From Desulfopila aestuarii DSM 18488 (GTDB lineage Bacteria; Desulfobacterota; Desulfobulbia; Desulfobulbales; Desulfocapsaceae), in contig CAMBBS010000002.1 of the NCBI GenBank assembly GCA_945863875.1, positions 1-64,000 of the forward strand: 64,000 bases of DNA, in the 5' to 3' direction. The translations under genes were made by a program, and so were the position numbers. Shown piece after piece: positions 12,723 through 22,089 of the stretch. Each line of letters starts with the position of its first letter. Within the stretch, counting starts at the first letter, position 1. The notes under the pieces were generated by a model, which ran no database searches, was not told the origin of the DNA, and saw only the letters and a program-made list of their open reading frames with translations.

Positions 12723-13607
12723 ATGAAAAATACCATAGTTTATGATTTACTTCAGACATATGCGCAGCAGCGGTATCGTCCGGATCAAGCACCGTACAAG
12801 GCCCTTCTCTTGAGTGATGCCGGTGTAATAGCCGAAAAAACCGGCTTATCGCTAGGAACAGTCGAATGTATCGCCCTGGAAGAAGGCATAGTTCCCGAAA
12901 GATACTGCCGCAACCAGAACTCTTTCTCCAATAAAGACCAGCTTCGATTGCTGCGCTCTCACGTGGCGATTATCGGCCTCGGCGGCCTCGGCGGCGCGGT
13001 CACCGAAATTCTCGCTCGAATCGGGGTCGGCCGGCTCACTCTGGTTGATGGCGACTGCTTTGAGGAAAGCAACCTGAACAGGCAACTCTTGAGCAGCCCT
13101 GACGCCCTCGGCAAATCAAAAGCGGCAGCAGCCGAGCAGCGCGTCCGGCATATCAATCCATCGGTCGAGGTGCGGATGGTAGCTGAATTTTTCCGGGCCG
13201 ACAACGGCCGGGCAATCCTCCATGACGCCCTGCTGGCCATCGACTGCCTTGACTCCATTGCCGACCGTTTCGTCCTTGAAGCTGAATGCAAAAAGGCCGC
13301 CATTCCGCTCATTTCTGCGGCTATTGGCGGCAGCAGCGGTCAGGCAACGGTGATTTTTCCGGAGGATCCCGGGCTACAGAACATCTACGGGCCGGCGAAA
13401 AAAGCGCAAAAAAGAGGGATGGAGCGGTCGGTGGGGACCTTGCCTTTTGCGGCCATGTATATGGCCGCCGTTGAATGTGCGGCGGCAACAACCCTGTTAC
13501 TCGGCAGACCCCCTGCTCTCAGAAACAGGCTGTTTATGGCTGAGGTAGGCGACCATACGACAGAACTCTTCAGGTTGCCCGGGCTGCCTGAAGAGTCCTT
13601 GGAATAA
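12723..13607 (+). CDS. ThiF/MoeB/HesA family E1-like adenylyltransferase
   Basis: VAIIGLGGLGGAVTEILARIGVGRLTLVDGDCFEESNLNRQLL nucleotide-binding motif. Confidence 0.88.
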   Translation: MKNTIVYDLLQTYAQQRYRPDQAPYKALLLSDAGVIAEKTGLSLGTVECIALEEGIVPERYCRNQNSFSNKDQLRLLRSHVAIIGLGGLGGAVTEILARIGVGRLTLVDGDCFEESNLNRQLLSSPDALGKSKAAAAEQRVRHINPSVEVRMVAEFFRADNGRAILHDALLAIDCLDSIADRFVLEAECKKAAIPLISAAIGGSSGQATVIFPEDPGLQNIYGPAKKAQKRGMERSVGTLPFAAMYMAAVECAAATTLLLGRPPALRNRLFMAEVGDHTTELFRLPGLPEESLE

Positions 13608-13624
13608 CCCCGGCAGGAAGTTTT

Positions 13625-14467
13625 TTACTTGACGTCAATATTATAGAAAGGGTTGACATAATCTTTTTTTGCTTTGATGGACTCGGCAAAAACAACATCT
13701 TTTACGCCGAAGGTCCGGATGAGCCTTTCTGCTGTCTTCCCGCGCAGATCAAGGTCATTTTTCAGACTACCGCTAAGGTGTCCGAGGGTGACCACCCCGT
13801 CCTCGATGTCGACCGTTGCCCGGGGGGCAATGTTGACGATATTGGCATGGATGTTGGCCAGTAAAGCATTTGCCTGAATACGTTGAAGGGACTCCGGCGT
13901 CGCATTGAATCTTCCTTTTTCAACCATGGCAGCCAGGATATCGACAACATCGTCGACAGTCATGGTGCCGATGTGCAGGACCATGTCATAAAGATTACAA
14001 TCCCAGGTGTCCTTTCCATAGAGGGCCATACTCCACCTGTTCCTTTCCGCGTCATCTTTTTTCAGTATGTAGCGGGCTTCTTCCTCTGAACAGTTTTCCC
14101 GTTTCATCTCCTCTTTTACCCGATCCTCCATACCGGCGATTATCCTCACCTTCAAGACATGCGAGATATCCTGCAGGAAAAAATGGCCGGCCAGACCATG
14201 ATAAACAATATTATCTTTGCTCATATGATTGAGAAAGGCGGCGCGAAAATAGCTTATGTACCGTTCTTTCCCATGACTGAAACGTTCCAGGATAGACGGT
14301 GCGTCGTGCAGAGCCTTGACCATCTTGATTTCGGGAATGGAAAACTCTTCGCAGGTTTCCAGCAGGATATCCCGGGAAACGCACTCATATCCAAGACGTT
14401 GGGCCAGAGCTTCCGCTACATCCTTACCTCGACTGTAGGACCCTCTTGAAATGGTTATAATGGCCAC
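13625..14467 (-). CDS. Cytidylate-kinase-like protein with C-terminal BON-like domain
   Basis: MAIITISRGSYSRGKDVAEALAQRLGYECVSRDILLE P-loop kinase start; C-terminal ANIHANIVNIAPRATVDIEDGVVTLGHLSGS...GVKDVVFAESI resembles BON. Confidence 0.75.
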   Translation of the reverse strand: MAIITISRGSYSRGKDVAEALAQRLGYECVSRDILLETCEEFSIPEIKMVKALHDAPSILERFSHGKERYISYFRAAFLNHMSKDNIVYHGLAGHFFLQDISHVLKVRIIAGMEDRVKEEMKRENCSEEEARYILKKDDAERNRWSMALYGKDTWDCNLYDMVLHIGTMTVDDVVDILAAMVEKGRFNATPESLQRIQANALLANIHANIVNIAPRATVDIEDGVVTLGHLSGSLKNDLDLRGKTAERLIRTFGVKDVVFAESIKAKKDYVNPFYNIDVK

Positions 14468-14634
14468 ATTTACCCCCTCATGTACTAATTGTAATTATTG
14501 ATTAATGGCGCACAGATTTACGCGAAGGCTGTAAAGTACCCCTCGACAAGAAGATTGTAAAGCTCCCCTCCATCTGACCTATACGGTAACCATTTTACAT
14601 TTTTTTGACCGAAGTAAATACAATGATGAAAATT

Positions 14635-15378
14635 TTATTTGAAAAATTGCAACAGGGCGTGCAGCGTTGTCAACGGATGGGGTGGACAGCCAGGAATATA
14701 GAGATCCACCGGGATAAGGCTGTTTAAGTCGCCGACTATCTCAGGGCTGCCGAAAAAGGGTCCGCCGGAAATGGCACAACTCCCCGAGGCTATCACCACC
14801 TTCGGCGAAGGAACCGCCTCAAAGGTCGAGATGAGCGCCGAGCGCATGTTTTTTGAAATCGGGCCGGTAACATGTATTCCGTCCGCGTGGCGCGGAGAGG
14901 CGACAAAATCAATGCCGAATCTGCCCAGGTCGAAAAAGGGCGTGGCAAGGACGTTGGTGTCCGCTTCACAGGCATTGCATCCACCGGCGGACACCTGGCG
15001 CAACTGGAGCGATCGGCCGAAGAGCTTGCGAAAATGTTTTTTCGCATGTGCCGCAAGCGCCGGCAAAGATCCATCGGAGACGAGGGCCTCCCGGGTCGCC
15101 GTGCCCATACCGAAATCCTGGCTAAAGGTCACAAAGGCGCCTTCTGATACATTCTCACACCGTCCGCAGAAGGTGCATTTGCCGAGATCGATCTTTCGTT
15201 CCGCACCCAGAATGGCGTCCTGGGGGCAGATTGCCTCGCAGAGACTGATAATCGACGGATCACAGTCACTGTTGATCTTTGGCAGCCCGCGGTATCGCCG
15301 ATACAGATTAATCGGTTCTTTCGGGTAGCTGGAGGTCTTGCACCCCTGCTCAATCCTGTTTCTGATGATTTTCAACAT
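14635..15378 (-). CDS. Hyf/NuoB-like small subunit with N-terminal ferredoxin-like domain (Ehr-like complex)
   Basis: SAGGCNACEADTN, ASGSCAISGGPFF, IPGCPPHP N2-type cluster ligands; upstream CDPSIISLCEAICP and CTFCGRCENVSEGA. Confidence 0.85.
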   Translation of the reverse strand: MLKIIRNRIEQGCKTSSYPKEPINLYRRYRGLPKINSDCDPSIISLCEAICPQDAILGAERKIDLGKCTFCGRCENVSEGAFVTFSQDFGMGTATREALVSDGSLPALAAHAKKHFRKLFGRSLQLRQVSAGGCNACEADTNVLATPFFDLGRFGIDFVASPRHADGIHVTGPISKNMRSALISTFEAVPSPKVVIASGSCAISGGPFFGSPEIVGDLNSLIPVDLYIPGCPPHPLTTLHALLQFFK

Positions 15379-15397
15379 ATGGTTTTACCTTCGTTTT

Positions 15398-16924
15398 TCA
15401 AAGATCAAAGCCGCAATAGGAGAGATTAAAGCTCTTATTACAAAGAGGGAAATCGGAGATCTCCTGATTTCTCAGAGCCATGGCCAGCCCGGTCCAGTTG
15501 TGAAAAGAAGGGTCCTTCACCTTATAGCGAACGATTCTGCCGTTGCCATCGGTCAAGAGACAGTGCGACAACTCTCCCCGCCAGCCCTCATTGACGGTCA
15601 CCACGAATGCATCCGGTTCAAGAGATAGTTCATGCATGGTGGTCTTTGCACTGCGCTCCCCCGATCTGTTTAAGAATGTTCTGATCAGATAAATGGCATG
15701 AAATATCTCCTCACGACGCACCATGGCCCGGCTGTAGACATCACCGTTGACCATTTCGTTTCTATTTGCCGGCAGCGGTTCGTAGGCCTCGGTGGGAAAG
15801 GATACCCGCGCATCATATTCAATTCCCGACGCCCTGCCGCAGTAACCGACCAATCCAAGGTCTTCCGCCATCTGCCTGGCTACCGTGCCGGTATGTTCAA
15901 ACCGAGCCTGTACCGTGTGGGCGGTAAAGAGCAGGTCACAGACGTGTCGTATCTCCGGTTCTAACTCTTTCAACTTATCTTCGATTATTTTCACCTGCTC
16001 CACATTCATGGTCTTCGACACCCCCCCCGGCAGCACGAGACTTTTGCCAAACCGATTGCCGGACAGGACCTGGAGCAGATTGAGAAACTCTCCCCGGATC
16101 CTGCCGAAATAGGCCGCCGGCGGATTAAAGGCGACATCACCGCTCAAGGCGCCCAGATCACCGATATGGTTGGCGATACGTTCCAGCTCAAGGGCTATCG
16201 AACGAACAAGCCTGGCCCCGGGGTCAACCGAGAGACCGGCCAGAGACTCAAGGGCCTGACAGCAGCAGAGAGCATGGCCGATACTGGTATCTCCGGCAAT
16301 GCCCTCGCAAATAACCGGCAGCCGTTTCAGGGGGACCTGGGTCAAGAGATTTTCCACTCCGCGATGCTGATAGCCGAGCTGAATTTCCAGGGAAAAGACC
16401 TCTTCTCCGGCACATTGAAAACGGAAGTGTCCCGGCTCGATAATACCCGCATGAACCGGACCAACCGCCACCTCATGGATGGCTTCTCCCTCGATTTGAA
16501 AGTAAGGGTAGTTCCCCGGGATCTCTTCCCGATAATTATTGCCGAAGACATCCGGGACCTTACGATAATTCTCATGATAGCGGACCATCTTCAACCAGGG
16601 GTGATTGAGCGGCGTAATACCGTATTGTTCGGCTATTTCCCGCTCAAACATATGGAATTTTTCACTGCAGGCCATGGTCAGCGACCGAAACTCCTCCCCC
16701 ACCTCGGTGCCCAGGACATAGAGGTCCTTATTGCGTACAACGGCCAGCAGCCGGTTTTTTTCACCGTCAACAAAGGCAAAAAACTGGACGACGAAGCCGT
16801 TATTACTGACAAAATCGGCCATTACTTCGGCAAAACGATTAAAGGGAACGCAGGGGATGGCCGATCGTTTGACCGCTTCGCCGTTCTTTATCCGCAGGAG
16901 GTTATCCATGAATCGTGCCTCCAA
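15398..16924 (-). CDS. HyfG/NuoCD-like large subunit lacking canonical [NiFe] ligands (Ehr-like)
   Basis: N-terminal NuoC-like domain, EIQLGYQHRGVENLL; L1 region ICEGIAGDTSIGHA, C-terminus DFPLCNKSFNLSYCGFDL. Confidence 0.88.
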   Translation of the reverse strand: MEARFMDNLLRIKNGEAVKRSAIPCVPFNRFAEVMADFVSNNGFVVQFFAFVDGEKNRLLAVVRNKDLYVLGTEVGEEFRSLTMACSEKFHMFEREIAEQYGITPLNHPWLKMVRYHENYRKVPDVFGNNYREEIPGNYPYFQIEGEAIHEVAVGPVHAGIIEPGHFRFQCAGEEVFSLEIQLGYQHRGVENLLTQVPLKRLPVICEGIAGDTSIGHALCCCQALESLAGLSVDPGARLVRSIALELERIANHIGDLGALSGDVAFNPPAAYFGRIRGEFLNLLQVLSGNRFGKSLVLPGGVSKTMNVEQVKIIEDKLKELEPEIRHVCDLLFTAHTVQARFEHTGTVARQMAEDLGLVGYCGRASGIEYDARVSFPTEAYEPLPANRNEMVNGDVYSRAMVRREEIFHAIYLIRTFLNRSGERSAKTTMHELSLEPDAFVVTVNEGWRGELSHCLLTDGNGRIVRYKVKDPSFHNWTGLAMALRNQEISDFPLCNKSFNLSYCGFDL

Positions 16925-18329
16925 TTATTTTGATTGTATTCATTATGGCGGTGTACATCGCACTCGGCATCCAGACACAGAGGGTAATAGATGCAAGCAG
17001 CAAAATATAAGGCGGTACGATGCGCAGCACGTTCTCCCGCACCAGGACTTCGTGCTCGCGCACACCAAAAGACATATTCGTGAAAATCTGCGCGGCGCCG
17101 GCCAGCACCAGCAGCATACTGAGCATAAAGAGGATTGCACTGACCGGATGGCCGGTCTGAAAGGCACCAATCAGGATAAACAGCTCGCTGATAAAAATGC
17201 CGAACGGCGGCAAGCCGGAAATGCCGACGAAGCCGGCAAAAAAGGACAGAAATGTTTTTGGAAAATATTTGATCAAGCCCCCTATTCGATTGATAATTTT
17301 GGTGTCAAATCCAAGATGAATATTGCCGGCGGAGAGGAAGAGCGACGACTTGATGAGCGAATGATGAATCATATGCAAAATCGCCCCATAGAGAGCAAAC
17401 CCACCGATGCCTACGCCAAAGGCAATGATGCCCATATTCTCGATGCTCGAATAGGCGAGCAGGCGCTTGTAATCCGGCTGCCGGAGGATAAATACTCCGG
17501 CGACAAACATCGACAGCAGCCCGAAGCCAATGAGGATATTGCCGGAGAACTCTCCGAGCCCCGCCAGGTACATCACGGTATGCACTTTATAGATGCCAAG
17601 GAAGGCACAGTTGAGCAGTGCCCCCGACAACAAGGCCGAAGCCGGACAGGGCGCCTGGCTGTGGGCATCGGGAAGCCAGGTATGCATGGGCGCCAGACCC
17701 ATTTTCGTACCAAAACCAATGACCACGAAGATGAATCCAACTTTGAGCCACATGGGATCCAGCTGTGTGGCGACCTGATTCAGGAAGGTAAAGCTGAGAG
17801 AAATTTCTATCTCGGCAATATCAATGGACAGGGTGATAAAGAAACAACCGAGTAAGGCTAACGCAATGCCCACGGAACAGATCAGGACATATTTCCAGGT
17901 CGCTTCGAGTGCCTCTTTAGAGTGGTGCAGGAAAATAAGCGGGGCACTGACCAGCGTTGTTGCCTCGATGGCGATCCACAGGACAATCGGATGATCGGCG
18001 AGGGTTACCATACTCATGGTGCCGAGAAAAAGCAGCATGCACCCGGGAAACACCGTGCCATTACTCAGCCCTGTCTCCTCCATGTAACGCATGGAATAGC
18101 AGGCAATGCAGAGAAAGATGAAGGAGGTCACCAGGAGCACCAGCATCCCCTCGGGGGTCTCTGAAAAAAATCGCTCGGCATAGACCGGCAGCTTGCCGAG
18201 CCAGGCCATGATCGTGAGCTGAAAATGAAGAATGGCCGTGACAAGCAGCACTCCCCGCCCGAGATAAGGAGGGACAGCCAGGGTGACCAGACCCGTCAAC
18301 ATCGGCAGTATAAAAATGAGCTCTAACAT
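16902..18329 (-). CDS. HyfF/MrpD/NuoN-like proton antiporter subunit
   Basis: 475-aa multi-TM; LAPMHTWLPDAHSQAPCPASALLSGALLN and RQPDYKRLLAYSSIENMGII. Confidence 0.9.
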   Translation of the reverse strand: MLELIFILPMLTGLVTLAVPPYLGRGVLLVTAILHFQLTIMAWLGKLPVYAERFFSETPEGMLVLLVTSFIFLCIACYSMRYMEETGLSNGTVFPGCMLLFLGTMSMVTLADHPIVLWIAIEATTLVSAPLIFLHHSKEALEATWKYVLICSVGIALALLGCFFITLSIDIAEIEISLSFTFLNQVATQLDPMWLKVGFIFVVIGFGTKMGLAPMHTWLPDAHSQAPCPASALLSGALLNCAFLGIYKVHTVMYLAGLGEFSGNILIGFGLLSMFVAGVFILRQPDYKRLLAYSSIENMGIIAFGVGIGGFALYGAILHMIHHSLIKSSLFLSAGNIHLGFDTKIINRIGGLIKYFPKTFLSFFAGFVGISGLPPFGIFISELFILIGAFQTGHPVSAILFMLSMLLVLAGAAQIFTNMSFGVREHEVLVRENVLRIVPPYILLLASITLCVWMPSAMYTAIMNTIKIIGGTIHG

Positions 18330-18333
18330 TTTT

Positions 18334-18987
18334 TCAGTCCTTTAAACGATTGAGGAGATCGGTATCTATATCATCAAACGCATGGTTGATATTGTGCAGA
18401 ATAATCCCCATGACCATGACCCCGACGAGCAGGTCGAGCAGCAAGCCGAATTCAACCATATAAACGGTGTGGAAGTGTTTAATAAGTGCAGTGCCTATCA
18501 GAAATATACCGTTTTCCAGCATCAGGTAGCCGATGACCTGGGTTATGGCCTTTTTCCGACCCATCATCAGAAAGAAGCCGGCGGACATGGTGGTAATAGC
18601 CGTTGTCAGTATCAGTTCCTGTCCGCTGGGCACGGCGAGATGCAGCCTGTCGGTAATAAAAACCGACAGCAGGATGATTATCAGGCCGGCAAACAGCGAG
18701 GCGTGGTAGCCGATGATCGGCTCTATCTCCCGCTGAATTGCAATACGTTTCAGGGCAACATAGAGCAGGACCGGGATGAGAATGCCTTTCGTCAGGATCA
18801 TCACCTGAAAGAAGATCAGCCCACCGCTGCCCATACTGCTGTGATGTTCAAGCAGAAGAGGAAGAAGAGAGACGAGAAACCCCTGCACCGCCATGATCTT
18901 GATCAGGGTGATGAGCCTGCTGGAGGCCAGTGACAACAACACGGAGAGCAGGATAACCACCATGATCATGTCATTTATATTTTTCAT
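18334..18987 (-). CDS. HyfE-like membrane subunit
   Basis: 217-aa multi-TM in conserved position; overlaps the upstream gene. Confidence 0.85.
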   Translation of the reverse strand: MKNINDMIMVVILLSVLLSLASSRLITLIKIMAVQGFLVSLLPLLLEHHSSMGSGGLIFFQVMILTKGILIPVLLYVALKRIAIQREIEPIIGYHASLFAGLIIILLSVFITDRLHLAVPSGQELILTTAITTMSAGFFLMMGRKKAITQVIGYLMLENGIFLIGTALIKHFHTVYMVEFGLLLDLLVGVMVMGIILHNINHAFDDIDTDLLNRLKD

Positions 18988-19919
18988 TAGATAAATCCCA
19001 TGGTAAGAATTGCCGCAAAAACCACCAGGATGGAGGAGGCCAGGACAAATTTGGGTACCAGGCTCATCTGAAATCGAGCCATTGTCGATTCCACCAGGCC
19101 GATGGTTACATAGATCAGCACCAGCACCCCGTAAAAAATCGGCAGATTCAGCAAGCCGCCGGCAGGGTTAAGCGGACAGACAATCAAGGTAAGAAAGGCC
19201 GCATAAAAATACAGCTTATAAAAGGAACCAAGTTCTATCAGGGCCAGATCGGGGCCGCTGTGGTCGAGGATCATCACTTCATGAATCATCGTCAGTTCCA
19301 GGTGGGTCGCCGGATCATCGACCGGGACTCTTGAGTTCTCGGTAAGCAGCACCATAAACAGCGCAACAATGACAAGGAGCAACAGCGCTCCCGAAGGACC
19401 AGTCAGGCTGATCGGCGTTGCTCCGGTAAAATATTCGCCAAAACTCAGCGCGCCGGTCATGCGGTAAAAGAGGATGAGGATGGCAAAAATGGACGCCTCG
19501 GCCAAGGTGCCGAAAAACGCCTCGCGGGCCGCCCCCATGCCCTGAAAAGGCGACCCGGTGTCGAGGGCTGCAGCGATGGTAAAGAACCGTCCGGTGGCCA
19601 TGATATAAAACAGCACCAGCACATCTCCATGAAAGGAGAGTACCGGGACAACGGCCGCCAGCGGGAAAAACAGCAGAATCATGATTCCCCCGGCACAAGA
19701 GACAAGCGGGCCCAATTTGAAGACAAAAGTCGTGGTGCTACTGTACACCGAGCCCTTACGCAGGAGTTTCAGCAAGGTGTAATACTTGATCAACAGCGGC
19801 GGGCCTTTCTTCCCGGCAAAGAGTGCCTTCACCTTTAAAATTATTCCCGGGAATAAGGGTGCCGACAGAAGAGCTATGCCGATTGAGACGAGAGATTCCA
19901 TATGCATTCCTTTGAACAT
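18987..19919 (-). CDS. HycD/HyfC/NuoH-like membrane subunit
   Basis: GPPLLIKYYTLLKLLRKGSVYSSTTTFVFKLGPL, ENSRVPVDDPATHLELTMIHEVMILDHSGPDLALIE. Confidence 0.92.
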   Translation of the reverse strand: MFKGMHMESLVSIGIALLSAPLFPGIILKVKALFAGKKGPPLLIKYYTLLKLLRKGSVYSSTTTFVFKLGPLVSCAGGIMILLFFPLAAVVPVLSFHGDVLVLFYIMATGRFFTIAAALDTGSPFQGMGAAREAFFGTLAEASIFAILILFYRMTGALSFGEYFTGATPISLTGPSGALLLLVIVALFMVLLTENSRVPVDDPATHLELTMIHEVMILDHSGPDLALIELGSFYKLYFYAAFLTLIVCPLNPAGGLLNLPIFYGVLVLIYVTIGLVESTMARFQMSLVPKFVLASSILVVFAAILTMGFI

Positions 19920-19952
19920 CAGCTCATAAATTACGCGTCCCGTTTGTCGGGA

Positions 19953-21914
19953 TCAAATAAAGAGGACCAGCAGCAGAACCAGTATTGCCACAATGATGTA
20001 GCCGATATACAGCTGGACATTTCCATGCTGTATCCAGCGGAGTTTTCTCAGCACAGCAAGCAGGGGAAAGGCCACGCCGTAAATCATGGCAGCCTCGGCG
20101 ATATCATCGACCCGGCTTGTATATGCGGTCCGTTTCGGAAAGATCTTCTGCAATCGAACCTCTGTCTCTCGTATCAGCACGAACGGCCGGAAAAAATCAA
20201 CCACGCTCCGGGCGTAGGAGGTACCGGTATACTGAATTCTGGCGGTAGGCCTGGTGAAACCGCAGCCCCAGGTCGGCCCCTCGGTGATCTCCTTGCCCCG
20301 GTAGAGAAGTTTTCGGCAAAGGACGACAAAGAAGATAATCGCCAGAAAGAGACGGGAACCCAGTGCAAGATGAGCGCCGATGGTTGCAACAAGCACGGTA
20401 TTGACCTGGCCGAGAAGAGTGATATCCGCCAGGCCGGCAAAAGCGAGCTTGATAAAACTTGCGGGAAAGATGCCGATCACCAGACACGCACCGGCCAGAA
20501 GGACCATTGGTACGGTCATCGCCCAGCCTCCCTCGGTTGCCCGCCGTGCATTTTCGGTACGAGGTTCGCCAAGAAAGACAATGCCGACGACCTTGGTGAA
20601 ACAAAAAGAAGCCAGGCCGCCGATTACCGCCAGGGAAATTATCGCTATCATCGTCAGCAACAAGGTTGACTGGCTATACTGCAGGCCCTGGAAGGCGGCA
20701 AAATAGACTAAAAACTCACTGACAAATCCATTAAAAGGCGGCAGGCCGGAGATAGACACAGAACCAACCAGAAAGGTTTTCCCGGTAACGGGCATCCTCT
20801 TCATCAGCCCGCCCAGCTGGTCGACATGGCTGGTGCCGGTTCTTCGAATGACTGCCCCGGCGCCAAGAAACAGCAGTGACTTGAAGATGGAGTGATTCAG
20901 CACATGCAGCAGACAGCCGGCAAAACCAAAACCCGCCATGACCGCATCTCCCTGCGCAACACCAATCATGCCAAGGCCCGCTCCCATGAGAATGATGCCG
21001 ATGTTTTCGACACTATGATAGGCGAGCAGCCTTTTTATGTTGTGCTTGCCAAGGGCATAGAGAACGCCGAGCAGTCCTGATATTATGCCAAACACAAGCA
21101 CGGTCTGGCCCAGGCGGATGTCTGTTGCACCAAGAACGAAATAAAATCGGAGAATGCCGTAGATACCCATCTTGATCATCACCCCGGACATGATGGCCGA
21201 GATATGGCTCGGGGCAGCAGGGTGCGCATGGGGCAGCCAGATATGCAGGGGAAAGATGCCGGCCTTTGAACCAAAACCAAGAAAGGCGAGCAAAAAGACC
21301 ATCAGCTTGACAGATTCAGGAATGGTGGCCGCCTGGGCAAAATCAAAACTGCCGCTATGGCTGAAGATAACCCCAAAAGAGGCAAAGATAAGCAGGGCCC
21401 CGGCCTGGGCAAAGAGAAAATAGAGATATCCCGCCGCTCTGGTCGTCGTCTTCTCATAATCGTACATCACCAGGAAATAGGAAGAAATGGACATAATCTC
21501 CCAGACAAGCGCAAAGGTAGGCATGTTCGCAGCAGCCGTCACCAGGGCCATGGAGACGATAAGAATGTTCGTGAAGAAGTAACTGATTGCCGTCCGGAGG
21601 GAATTCTCGGCACGCTCGAAATAGAAACAACTATAAATGGCCGCCAACGGACAGATAAGAAAAATCGGCAGCAGAAAAAAGAAGCTGAGCGAATCAAAGG
21701 TAAAGGCCAGAGTAAAGACATGCAGCCACGGCCAGGACCAGGCGAGACTGGCCGGATCAGCGTTTGCGGAAAAGATCGAATAAAATCCTGTGATACAGCC
21801 GATTGTGGTCACACCGACAGAAAGGCATTTGGTCAGCATAAACCAGCGGTAGGTCAAGAGGGGTAACGCTCCCCCCACGAGGATCATTGCCAGGGCCAGG
21901 AGAAAAATATTCAT
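19953..21914 (-). CDS. HyfB/NuoL-like antiporter subunit
   Basis: FPLHIWLPHAHPAAPSHISAIMSGVMIKMGIYGI, LLAYHSVENIGII; start placed at MNIFLLALAMILVGG rather than the longer ORF start (22025). Confidence 0.9.
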   Translation of the reverse strand: MNIFLLALAMILVGGALPLLTYRWFMLTKCLSVGVTTIGCITGFYSIFSANADPASLAWSWPWLHVFTLAFTFDSLSFFFLLPIFLICPLAAIYSCFYFERAENSLRTAISYFFTNILIVSMALVTAAANMPTFALVWEIMSISSYFLVMYDYEKTTTRAAGYLYFLFAQAGALLIFASFGVIFSHSGSFDFAQAATIPESVKLMVFLLAFLGFGSKAGIFPLHIWLPHAHPAAPSHISAIMSGVMIKMGIYGILRFYFVLGATDIRLGQTVLVFGIISGLLGVLYALGKHNIKRLLAYHSVENIGIILMGAGLGMIGVAQGDAVMAGFGFAGCLLHVLNHSIFKSLLFLGAGAVIRRTGTSHVDQLGGLMKRMPVTGKTFLVGSVSISGLPPFNGFVSEFLVYFAAFQGLQYSQSTLLLTMIAIISLAVIGGLASFCFTKVVGIVFLGEPRTENARRATEGGWAMTVPMVLLAGACLVIGIFPASFIKLAFAGLADITLLGQVNTVLVATIGAHLALGSRLFLAIIFFVVLCRKLLYRGKEITEGPTWGCGFTRPTARIQYTGTSYARSVVDFFRPFVLIRETEVRLQKIFPKRTAYTSRVDDIAEAAMIYGVAFPLLAVLRKLRWIQHGNVQLYIGYIIVAILVLLLVLFI

Positions 21915-22089
21915 TGGTTCTTGATTGTCGTTTTTCTTGTTGTCCGCAAGAACAGGCAAACCGATTTCCAGCACAATTGCTGTGTTCAAGCGGGCTTTCA
22001 CACTGGGCGCGATGCCCCAAAACATTGCAGCACATATTTCTTACAGCTGGTCATTTACCCCTGGGCTAAAATAATTCGCCCCCCTTGCA

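Noticed and set aside
15398-16924. Calling the large subunit a [NiFe] hydrogenase
   Set aside because: The canonical CxxC ligand pairs at both ends are not present in the translation.
16166-17855. Long plus-strand ORFs 16166-16933 and 16731-17855
   Set aside because: Antisense to well-supported Hyf-like genes; low-complexity charged composition typical of shadow ORFs.
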